Part shown: one piece after another, positions 1 to 5,394 of the stretch | Layout of the letters: each line of letters opens with the position of its first letter | How positions within the stretch are numbered: position 1 is the stretch's first letter | NCBI GenBank assembly: GCA_900553955.1 | Contig: USFO01000080.1 | Span: 1-7,329 of the forward strand | Direction of reading: 5' to 3' | Source of the DNA: an uncultured Oscillospiraceae bacterium | GTDB taxonomy: Bacteria; Bacillota; Clostridia; Oscillospirales; Ruminococcaceae | DNA length: 7,329 bases | Notes under the pieces: generated by a model | Databases searched by the model: none | What the model saw: the letters and a program-made list of their open reading frames with translations, nothing else | Told to the model about the DNA's origin: nothing | Made by a program: the position numbers and the translations under genes

Positions 1-19
1 GGCGCTCGAAAGCCAAACC

Positions 20-84
20 CCTCAGAGGGAGCCGAGGCGGCGCTGCGCGCCGCGAACGCGCAGATTTGCCGCCGTGCGAAAGCT
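20..84 (+). repeat. Palindromic intergenic repeat, copy A (partial)
   Basis: Positions 20-44 are identical over 25 bases to 3161-3185 (copy C), and 61-72 (CAGATTTGCCGC) are identical to 3203-3214 at almost the same spacing. Within it, GCGGCGC (37-43) and GCGCCGC (47-53) form a perfect 7-bp hairpin; the loop is TGC here and TTT in copy C. The tail CGTGCGAAAGCT (73-84) recurs inverted at 2888-2899 next to copy B. The left part of the element appears degraded or lies outside the window. It sits downstream of the sugar dehydratase gene. No T-tract terminator is visible here. Confidence 0.7.
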
Positions 85-136
85 CCACACTCCACTCTCA
101 ACACTTCACTCTAATAACTGACCACCGGCCACTGTT

Positions 137-2005
137 TCATCCTGTATAAGTCGGCACAACCTCGCGGAGCTTGGCGCGGATTTCCGCAAAATCGCTGTTT
201 TCCGTCACACGAAGCTGCTCCAGTTCCTCTATAAAATTTTCTTCATCAAATTCAATAGGATTCCCTATATAAATCATCCTGTTCGGGGTCTTGCGCATGC
301 CTTCCTCGCTCATGAGCAGCTCCTCATAGAGCTTTTCGCCGGGGCGCAGGCCGGTGTAAACAATCTTGATATCCACATCCGGCTCGTAGCCGGACAGGCG
401 TATCATCCGGCGGGCAAGGTGGTCGATTTTCACCGGCTCGCCCATGTCGAGCACAAAAATTTCGCCTCCCTTGGCGTATGCGCCTGCCTGAAGAATCAGC
501 GAAACCGCCTCCGGAATTGTCATAAAATAGCGAATAATGTCATGGTGCGTAACCGTCACCGGACCGCCCTTTTCAATCTGCTTTTTGAAAAGCGGAATCA
601 CGCTGCCGTTGCTGCCGAGCACGTTGCCGAAGCGCACAGCGACAAAGTCGGTATTTTCGCAGCGGCGGTTCATGCTCTGAATTATCATTTCGCAGACCCG
701 CTTTGAAGCGCCCATAACGCTTGTCGGGTTCAGCGCCTTATCGGTAGAAATGAGCAAAAAGCGCTTTGCACCGTACTTTTCGACGGCTTTTGCCACATTC
801 AGCGTGCCGAAAATGTTGTTTTTCACCGCTTCGCAGGGGCTTTCCTCCATAAGCGGAACGTGCTTGTGCGCCGCGGCGTGAAATACAAAATCAGGACGAT
901 ACGTTTTGAATATCCAGTCAACACGTTCCTCGTCGCGCACGGAACCGATAAGCACCTTCATGCTTTTTTTAAGCTCCGGAAAATCGCGAAGCAGCTCCTG
1001 CTGGATTTCGTAAGCATTATTTTCATAAATATCAAAAATTATCAGGCAGCGAATGGCATAGCGGGCAAGCTGGCGGCAAAGCTCGCTGCCGATGCTTCCG
1101 CCGCCGCCAGTGACAAGCACCGTCGCGCCGGAAAGCTCGCTGCCGATGCCCTCCATGTCGATGCAGACCGGGTCGCGCCCGAGCAAATCCTCAATTTCAA
1201 TTTTGCGAATCTGGCTTACGCTGACCTCGCCATTAGAAAGCTGGTAAAGTCCGGGAATTGTTTTAAGGGCGCATTTGGTTTTACTGCAAATATCAAAAAT
1301 TTCCTTTCGCTGCGAATTCGTCGCGGTGGGAATGGCGAAGATAATGTCGTCAATGTGAAATTTTTCTGCATATTCAACAATTTTATCGCGCCCTCCGACG
1401 ATTTTCACGCCCTTTATGTATTTGCCGTGCTTCTGCACGTCGTCATCAATAGCGCAGAGCACCTTGTTTTCGGAGCGCTCGCTGGAGTCAAGCTCGCGGA
1501 TGGTCATAAAGCCTGCGGCGCCCGCGCCGATCACCATGGTGTTGCGGCGGTCGGAGCTGTGTATGCTGCGGCGAACGTGGCGCAGCGCCCGGTAGGAAAA
1601 CCGCACACAAAACACAGTTATCGCCAGAAACAGAAAAAACAGCACCGGAAAGCTTCGCGGCAGGAGGATTTTGAACACCCGCAGCAGCGCCCACTGCACG
1701 GCGGCGGCAGCGGCTGACGCCGCAACAAGCCGGACAAATTCCTCTGCGCCGGCAAATTCCCACAGGCTGCTATACAGCTTAAACAGGCAGAATACTACAA
1801 CAGTGCAGACGATTCCGATGCCGACGCTTTCTGCGGCGGAATCCAGAAACGCCGATTCCTTCAAAGCTTTGAAATCAAATTCAAAGCGGGTGAACAGCGC
1901 AAAGAATGTTGAAAAGCATACGCAAACGCAGTCCATCAGCACAAGGAATATTACGCGCAGTATTTTTGCGCTGTTCCATTCCTCTCTGTTTAATAGTTCC
2001 TTCAT
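137..2005 (-). CDS. Membrane-anchored UDP-N-acetylhexosamine 4,6-dehydratase (PglF/WbpM/CapD family)
   Basis: The 622-residue protein has the full length of the 'long' nucleotide-sugar 4,6-dehydratases. Family members convert UDP-GlcNAc to a 4-keto-6-deoxy sugar, the first step toward modified sugars for capsule, O-antigen or protein glycans. Four hydrophobic helices lie at about 14-39, 61-83, 90-112 and 118-140. A first Rossmann-like domain has GAGAAG at 160-165. The catalytic SDR domain has the NAD(P)-binding TGGGGSIGS at 299-307. The active-site region TDKALNPTSVMGASK (421-435) has Met431 where short SDRs have the Tyr of YxxxK, a known feature of the WbpM-type long enzymes, with Lys435 kept. 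RPGEKLYEEL follows at 554-563. The start is ATG at 2005, preceded by a rather distant GAAAGGA. It looks monocistronic, with its own promoter. No glycosyltransferase or aminotransferase lies nearby, so the exact sugar product cannot be named. Confidence 0.95.
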   Translation of the reverse strand: MKELLNREEWNSAKILRVIFLVLMDCVCVCFSTFFALFTRFEFDFKALKESAFLDSAAESVGIGIVCTVVVFCLFKLYSSLWEFAGAEEFVRLVAASAAAAAVQWALLRVFKILLPRSFPVLFFLFLAITVFCVRFSYRALRHVRRSIHSSDRRNTMVIGAGAAGFMTIRELDSSERSENKVLCAIDDDVQKHGKYIKGVKIVGGRDKIVEYAEKFHIDDIIFAIPTATNSQRKEIFDICSKTKCALKTIPGLYQLSNGEVSVSQIRKIEIEDLLGRDPVCIDMEGIGSELSGATVLVTGGGGSIGSELCRQLARYAIRCLIIFDIYENNAYEIQQELLRDFPELKKSMKVLIGSVRDEERVDWIFKTYRPDFVFHAAAHKHVPLMEESPCEAVKNNIFGTLNVAKAVEKYGAKRFLLISTDKALNPTSVMGASKRVCEMIIQSMNRRCENTDFVAVRFGNVLGSNGSVIPLFKKQIEKGGPVTVTHHDIIRYFMTIPEAVSLILQAGAYAKGGEIFVLDMGEPVKIDHLARRMIRLSGYEPDVDIKIVYTGLRPGEKLYEELLMSEEGMRKTPNRMIYIGNPIEFDEENFIEELEQLRVTENSDFAEIRAKLREVVPTYTG

Positions 2006-2047
2006 CTTTTTTCTATTTCCTTTCGCAAAGCTGCGTACATTTATTTT

Positions 2048-2076
2048 AATATAACATATTTTAATGTGCGATACAA
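2048..2076 (-). promoter_or_regulatory. Promoter of the sugar dehydratase gene
   Basis: Read on the minus strand, TTGTAT (2076-2071) is followed after exactly 17 bases by TATATT (2053-2048). A TG one base upstream of the -10 makes it an extended -10. It lies 43 bases before the ATG at 2005. The fit is by eye; the -35 matches consensus only partly. Confidence 0.55.
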
Positions 2077-2113
2077 GAGTGAAAAGGGATTTTTTAGGCT
2101 TTTTTGGCGAGGG

Positions 2114-2174
2114 GGCGCGGAGCGCCGCAGGGGAAGGGGGAAGTGGGCAGTGTTGAGAGTGGAGCTGCGCACGG
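2114..2174. repeat. Degraded relative of the copy A tail
   Basis: Positions 2149-2174, read on the minus strand, resemble copy A and its downstream flank at 72-105: both run CCGTGCG, then AGCTCCAC, then TCTCAACACT. Copy A has a few extra bases between the last two blocks. Beside it GGCGC (2114-2118) and GCGCC (2122-2126) form a small hairpin. It fills the gap between the dehydratase promoter and the next terminator. No gene is supported here. Confidence 0.45.
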
Positions 2175-2235
2175 AGGTGGTGGAGTGCAGTTGCCGCTCT
2201 GCGACACTTGCAAAGACGAGCCGCGGCGTGCTCTC

Positions 2236-2262
2236 AAAAAAGCCCCGTGCCAAAGCACGGGG
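2236..2262 (-). terminator. Rho-independent terminator of the membrane protein gene
   Basis: On the minus strand CCCCGTGC (2262-2255), loop TTTG, and GCACGGGG (2250-2243) form a perfect 8-bp GC-rich stem, followed by C and six T (2241-2236). It starts 15 bases after the stop codon of the membrane protein gene. It separates that gene from the dehydratase gene downstream. Confidence 0.85.
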
Positions 2263-2277
2263 TCTTCGTAAAAAAAA

Positions 2278-2820
2278 TTATTTTATTCCTTTTCGCAGGA
2301 AGCGCGGGCGGAACCAGCCAATATACGCGCGCATAATGTTGGTCAGCGCGATGTCATACACCACGAAAAGCAGGTTTCCCAAGCCGAGCAAAATGTAAAC
2401 CGAGTATTTGCCGAATTCGCCGAACTCCGTAAGCACATCCGGCATACGCAGCAGGTAAATTATTACCAAATACCCGAGCACTACGCAGAGGTTGAAGCAA
2501 ATCAGCTTGAGCACGGCGCGCAGCGGTTTGGAACGCAGGCGTTCGATGAGCAGCTTCGTGATGGGGTAATGCCCGAAGAACGCCACAAACATAAGCATTG
2601 CCTCTTTATCCGGCGTCATGATAAACGACAGCAGCGAAACCGCCGCATAGAGCGTATACGCCCATGTGGGGCCGGTTTCCACCGCCACGGTGACCATCAA
2701 AAGCCCCGCCAGCGCCGGCAGCGCGTATGTAGAAAACGGGAACATTCCCGTCATAAACATGAGCAGCGTGCAAAGCGCCGCCACAACGCCGCAAAGCGCG
2801 ACCTGTTCGCTTTTTTTCAT
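2278..2820 (-). CDS. Six-helix integral membrane protein, possibly ECF-transporter S-like
   Basis: The 180-residue protein is almost entirely hydrophobic, with helices at about 7-26, 31-48, 52-68, 72-92, 102-125 and 138-163 and a basic end (RPRFLRKGIK). Size, six helices and a short MKKSEQ head fit the S-component-like small membrane proteins of Firmicutes, but no substrate signature can be seen, so transport is only a guess. The start is ATG at 2820 because AAGGGAG lies 7 bases before it. An in-frame ATG at 2898 would add 26 polar residues, would run into repeat DNA and has no such site. A terminator follows 15 bases after the stop. No clear promoter was found upstream, where repeat copy B begins. 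Confidence 0.85.
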   Translation of the reverse strand: MKKSEQVALCGVVAALCTLLMFMTGMFPFSTYALPALAGLLMVTVAVETGPTWAYTLYAAVSLLSFIMTPDKEAMLMFVAFFGHYPITKLLIERLRSKPLRAVLKLICFNLCVVLGYLVIIYLLRMPDVLTEFGEFGKYSVYILLGLGNLLFVVYDIALTNIMRAYIGWFRPRFLRKGIK

Positions 2821-2889
2821 ATAAAAACTCCCTTGAAGTTGAATTCGGAATGAGGAATGTGGGGGCAGCGTGAAGTGTGAAGAACTGAG

Positions 2890-3022
2890 CTTTCGCACGA
2901 AGGCACTTCTGTGGTGCGGTGCGGGAGCGCCCTCGGCTCCCTCTGAGGAGGGAGCTGGATTTTGTTGCCGCTTCGCGGCAACAAAAGACTGAGGGAGAGA
3001 TACACAAAAGCTGTGCGAAAGC
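2890..3022 (-). repeat. Palindromic intergenic repeat, copy B
   Basis: This block is bounded by a perfect 10-bp inverted repeat, GCTTTCGCAC (2890-2899) and GTGCGAAAGC (3013-3022). Inside are a hairpin with 12-bp arms (2960-2971 and 2975-2986, loop TTC) and a GAGGGAGC-type palindrome within 2931-2956. Read on the minus strand, 2956-2931 is identical over 26 bases to 3153-3178, and 3002-2987 is identical over 16 bases to 3109-3124. The central hairpin differs completely from that of copy C, as if the frame is conserved and the insert varies. No target-site duplication was seen. Together with copy C it occupies most of the 459-base gap between the membrane protein and J-protein genes; the rest of the gap shows no gene. 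Confidence 0.75.
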
Positions 3023-3108
3023 AGTAGATATAGACGGAAACTAATCTATAATGATACCTGTATCCCTTAGTGTACGCCTACACCTTTATGTAAGCAGCAG
3101 CCTCGCGT

Positions 3109-3214
3109 TATCTCTCCCTCAGTCAAGCCCTCTTTATCCTGTAAGGCTTGACAGCTCCCTCCTCAGAGGGAGCCGAGGCGGCGCTTTGCGCCGCGGTTCG
3201 CTCAGATTTGCCGC
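3109..3214 (+). repeat. Palindromic intergenic repeat, copy C
   Basis: It has the same block order as copy B, in inverted orientation: TATCTCTCCCTCAGTC (3109-3124), a variable hairpin (GTCAAGCC 3122-3129 with GGCTTGAC 3145-3152), a GCTCCCTC/GAGGGAGC hairpin (3154-3161 and 3166-3173), a GCGGCGC/GCGCCGC hairpin (3178-3184 and 3188-3194), then CAGATTTGCCGC (3203-3214). The last two blocks match copy A; the first and third match copy B. The 106 bases between B and C (3003-3108) contain no supported gene. Confidence 0.75.
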
Positions 3215-3279
3215 GGGGCACTGCTTTATAAAAATTTGTGCGCACGGCGCATATTTCGTAATTTCTAATTCCCAATTTC

Positions 3280-3918
3280 TCAATTACAGCCGCTGCAAAG
3301 GCAATCCATACACATAAGGCCGGCACAGCAGTCGCAGCAGTCGCAGCCCACAACGTTCGTTTGGGTGTTCGTGCCTGTTCCGTACTGCTGACGATAGGCA
3401 AACTGCCGATACGCTCCGGCGTATTCCGGGTTGTTCGGCTCCATACGGTAGGCGCGCTCAAAGCAGCGCATGGCTTCTGAAAGCCAGCCCCGCTTGTAAT
3501 AAATATGCCCCTTGAGGAAGTACCATTCCGCACTGCGGCTTCCTTCCGGCACGCCGCCAAGGATCTCGTCGGCCTCCTCAATGCGGTTTTGGGCGATAAA
3601 TTGGCGCACATCCGCATACGAACCGCCGCCGTAGCCCGCTCCGTAGCCGCCGTAATCCTGTCCGCCGTAGGTGGAATTTCCGTAGCCGCCATAGCTTTGC
3701 TGCGAGTAGCCGCCGGTGCGCCCCGCCTTGCGGTCCTTGGTGATTTGCTCATAGGCGGCGTTGATTTCTTTCATCTTTTCCGCGGCAACATCCGCAAGAG
3801 GGTTGTCCGCGTATTTGTCCGGGTGGTACTTTTTTACCAATTCGCGGTAGGCTTTTTTGATTTCCTCATCGGTGGCAGTTTCTGAAACGCCAAGGACTTT
3901 ATACGGATTCTGTTCCAT
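3280..3918 (-). CDS. J-domain protein with TPR-like region and cysteine-rich tail
   Basis: The 212-residue protein starts with a J domain (about 3-62) with the Hsp70-activating HPD at 32-34 and the usual helices around it, so it should stimulate DnaK ATPase. Residues 70-101 are a Gly/Tyr/Ser-rich linker. Residues about 104-175 form a helical TPR-like region (ADEIL, AEWYFLKGHIYYKRG, AMRCFERAYRMEPNNPEY). The last 21 residues hold nine cysteines (192, 194, 195, 197, 198, 203, 206, 208, 211), suggesting metal binding or membrane attachment. It lacks the CxxCxGxG zinc repeats and C-terminal domain of true DnaJ, so it is a specialised co-chaperone. The start is ATG at 3918 with AGGAGG eight bases ahead. 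It overlaps the end of the upstream gene by 20 bases, so translation is probably coupled. Confidence 0.9.
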   Translation of the reverse strand: MEQNPYKVLGVSETATDEEIKKAYRELVKKYHPDKYADNPLADVAAEKMKEINAAYEQITKDRKAGRTGGYSQQSYGGYGNSTYGGQDYGGYGAGYGGGSYADVRQFIAQNRIEEADEILGGVPEGSRSAEWYFLKGHIYYKRGWLSEAMRCFERAYRMEPNNPEYAGAYRQFAYRQQYGTGTNTQTNVVGCDCCDCCAGLMCMDCLCSGCN

Positions 3919-4771
3919 GTTTATCGCCTCCTTTCAGTTTCTTTTCAATGCGAATTACCTCGGCACGCAGGCCGATTCTAATAATGTTTTCCAAAATTCC
4001 CTCGTAGCGGTGAAGCTCTAACAGGTCAAAATCGTCGGAAAGCTCCGCCGTAGTAAGAAAAAGTGCATTTTTTGCTGCGATTGCGGCTTCGCCGCCCGCG
4101 TAAAGAAACGGGTTGTAGCGACCCCGCCGCCGATCGTCCTCAAGGTCGTCCAGCGCGTCGCAGAGATAGACATAGCGCCCGAGCAGATAGCCAAAGCGTT
4201 CGAGCACGGCGGCTTGCTCCGCCGTGGCGGCGCAGTTTTTGAGCACCGCCGCCAAAAAGTTCGCCGTGGGTTCCGCCGCAGCGTCCGGAATTTGGCATTT
4301 TTCCGCTTCAAGCTGTGCTTGAGCGGAGGACATTTTTGCGGCGGCCTCGTCTGCGGCGGCGCCGTCCGCAAAGGCAAGAGCCTTACGCCGCGCGCGCTTT
4401 GCAAAGGGCAGCAGCAGCACCGCGCCGATCCGCCTGAAGAAGCCCTCGTCCTCGCGGTCATCCAATAATTTATAATAGACGCTTATCATGGCGGCGCGGG
4501 CAGCCATCTGCATGGCGGCATTTTCGCGCACACGGATGCGCTTGCAAAATGGGTGTGCAATGCAGGCGCAGCGCTCCGTTTCGGGGCAAATTTCGCTGTC
4601 CAGTGCGGTTTTGAGCATGGCAAGGAATGCGAAATCGTAGCTGAGAGTGAACCGTGCAAACACGCCGAAGCTGCGCCCGAGCTGTTTGCACAGCCCGCAG
4701 TAAACCGCCTTGTACTCCTCCAGCTCGCGCACGCGAAGCTCCGGATTATAGGGCTTTACATACCCGAACAC
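3899..4771 (-). CDS. DUF5685-like protein with Cys clusters and aspartate-rich motifs
   Basis: The 290-residue protein begins MFGYVKPYNPELRVRE and has YCGLC (Cys25, Cys28), a second cysteine set (62, 68, 70, 76), and two acidic motifs: LLDDREDE (102-109) and DALDDLEDDRRRGRYNPF (205-222). From memory this matches the uncharacterised Firmicutes family DUF5685; the assignment needs a profile search. The acidic motifs resemble the Mg-diphosphate sites of all-helical isoprenoid synthases such as squalene/phytoene synthases, but no catalytic role is shown. The start is GTG at 4771, preceded by AAGGGGGC; this gives the expected family N-terminus. The middle (133-180) is Ala-rich and helical. It is the first gene of a two-gene operon with the J-domain protein, whose start lies inside its final codons. 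Confidence 0.85.
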   Translation of the reverse strand: MFGYVKPYNPELRVRELEEYKAVYCGLCKQLGRSFGVFARFTLSYDFAFLAMLKTALDSEICPETERCACIAHPFCKRIRVRENAAMQMAARAAMISVYYKLLDDREDEGFFRRIGAVLLLPFAKRARRKALAFADGAAADEAAAKMSSAQAQLEAEKCQIPDAAAEPTANFLAAVLKNCAATAEQAAVLERFGYLLGRYVYLCDALDDLEDDRRRGRYNPFLYAGGEAAIAAKNALFLTTAELSDDFDLLELHRYEGILENIIRIGLRAEVIRIEKKLKGGDKHGTESV

Positions 4772-5019
4772 GCCCCGCGCCCCCTTTTCGCTTTATACAA
4801 GGTTATTTTACACCAATTTGCGCCGGAATAAATTAAGAAAATGTAAAATGTGCAAAGTTGGCGGTCAGTGGGCGGTGGGCAAATTTCAGTGTCAGCTGTA
4901 ACTTTGCCGCAAAGCAAAGCAGTCCTCCCTTTCGCTTCTCGGATTTGTTAAATTTTTTTGAATTTATATAAAACGGTGTTGCATTTTCGCAATTTTTGCG
5001 TCTATATATATGAAAAGGC
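4772..5019. other. AT-rich spacer with minor inverted repeats
   Basis: This 248-base spacer carries no supported gene. It has GCAAAGTT (4852-4859) inverted as AACTTTGC (4900-4907), a small CTTTG-CCG-CAAAG hairpin (4902-4914), and a very AT-rich stretch around 4945-5012 just beyond the helix-turn-helix stop codon. No convincing terminator stem with a T tract was found for that gene. Confidence 0.5.
4805..4832 (-). promoter_or_regulatory. Possible promoter of the DUF5685/J-protein operon
   Basis: Read on the minus strand, TTTATT (4832-4827) is followed after 16 bases by TAAAAT (4810-4805). A TG directly abuts the -10, not at the extended -10 spacing. It lies 34 bases before the GTG start. The -35 is weak, and a second -10-like TATAAA lies nearer the gene, so the exact start point is open. 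Confidence 0.35.
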
Positions 5020-5241
5020 TCATCGTAGCAGCTCGTCGCAGCTTGTCTTAAGAATTTCGCGGATGGCGCGCAGCCGGCTTGCGTAAATATGCTGAATCCC
5101 GCGCTCGATTTTCACCGGCGTTTCGCGGGTCACGTCCACCCCGAGCAGCTGCATTTGCCGCACAGGCTCCGTCTGCCCGATGTGCCGCAAACGGATGATT
5201 TCCCTTATGCTTTTCCCGATAAAAATCGCGTCCTGCTTTAT
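5020..5241 (-). CDS. Small XRE-type helix-turn-helix regulator with ATA start, possibly decayed
   Basis: This frame encodes 73 residues, starting IKQDAIFIGKSIREIIRLRH and ending KTSCDELLR, with the typical XRE layout: IGKSIREII helix 1, GQTEPVRQMQ helix 2, TRETPVKIERG recognition helix, then RLRAIREIL and DELL. It is nearly all domain, as in the short single-domain regulators. GGAGGAGC lies at ideal distance from an ATA codon at 5241. The upstream in-frame stop TAG (5259-5257) leaves no ATG, GTG or TTG before the domain; the first is a TTG after helix 1. Prolines occur in helix 2 (residue 26) and in the recognition helix (residue 41), where hydrophobic residues are usual. A single transition could explain each of the three oddities (ATG to ATA, CTN to CCN twice). 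So it is either a gene with a rare start or a recent pseudogene. It is divergent from the secreted-protein gene and close to the paired operators. Confidence 0.65.
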   Translation of the reverse strand: MKQDAIFIGKSIREIIRLRHIGQTEPVRQMQLLGVDVTRETPVKIERGIQHIYASRLRAIREILKTSCDELLR

Positions 5242-5277
5242 TTTTGCTCCTCCGTGCTAAAGCCCTCCGAAACAATT

Positions 5278-5297
5278 TTGGACTGAAATAAGTCCAA
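5278..5297. promoter_or_regulatory. Operator-like palindrome 1
   Basis: TTGGACT-GAAATA-AGTCCAA is a perfect palindrome with 7-bp arms and a 6-bp centre. It lies 37 bases upstream of the helix-turn-helix start and just upstream of the -35 of the plus-strand promoter. Its core GGACT-N6-AGTCC occurs again 54 bases away. Size and symmetry fit a dimeric helix-turn-helix repressor site. Confidence 0.7.
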
Positions 5298-5303
5298 TTA
5301 CTC

Positions 5304-5332
5304 TTGGTTTTAGCGTGCGGGTATGATAAAAT
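5304..5332 (+). promoter_or_regulatory. Promoter of the secreted-protein gene
   Basis: TTGGTT (5304-5309) is followed after exactly 17 bases by TAAAAT (5327-5332). TG one base upstream makes an extended -10 (TGATAAAAT, 5324-5332). Transcription would begin near 5339, inside operator 2, about 56 bases before the ATG. Operator 1 lies just upstream of the -35, so the promoter is bracketed by both sites. Confidence 0.65.
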
Positions 5333-5333
5333 G

Positions 5334-5349
5334 GGACTAAAACAAGTCC
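5334..5349. promoter_or_regulatory. Operator-like palindrome 2
   Basis: GGACT-AAAACA-AGTCC has the same 5-bp arms, 6-bp spacing and A-rich centre as palindrome 1. It begins one base after the -10 and covers the expected transcription start, the classic position for blocking RNA polymerase. The 54-base centre offset from palindrome 1 is about five helical turns, which would place both sites on the same DNA face. Confidence 0.7.
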
Positions 5350-5363
5350 ACTTTTTTACGATT

Positions 5364-5376
5364 GCAGCTTTGCTGC
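5364..5376 (+). other. Small leader hairpin before the ribosome binding site
   Basis: GCAGC-TTT-GCTGC forms a perfect 5-bp hairpin in the short leader, four bases before AAGGAGG (5381-5387). It could affect translation or mRNA stability, but it may also be chance. Confidence 0.35.
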
Positions 5377-5394
5377 TTAAAAGGAGGCGTAGCC

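Noticed and set aside
860..1717. Long plus-strand open frame of 285 codons
   Set aside because: It lies opposite the sugar dehydratase gene, whose motifs and length are unmistakable; the plus frame has no domain or ribosome binding site.
2821..2898. Longer N-terminus for the six-helix membrane protein
   Set aside because: The extra 26 residues are encoded by spacer/repeat DNA, and the AAGGGAG site fits the ATG at 2820.
3047..3052. TATAAT box between repeat copies B and C
   Set aside because: No -35 at usable distance and no supported plus-strand gene downstream.
2931..3178. CRISPR-like or transposon-end reading of the inverted blocks
   Set aside because: There are no regularly spaced direct repeats, no cas genes and no transposase; the blocks fit a palindromic intergenic repeat family.
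3123..3752. Minus-strand open frame of 209 codons in another phase of the J-protein gene
   Set aside because: The J domain, HPD motif and TPR-like region are all in the 3280-3918 frame; this one is Ala/Arg/Thr-rich shadow sequence running into repeat DNA.
5048..5275. Minus-strand open frame of 75 codons overlapping the helix-turn-helix region
   Set aside because: It has an ATG but a meaningless basic, low-complexity sequence; the XRE domain is in a different phase.
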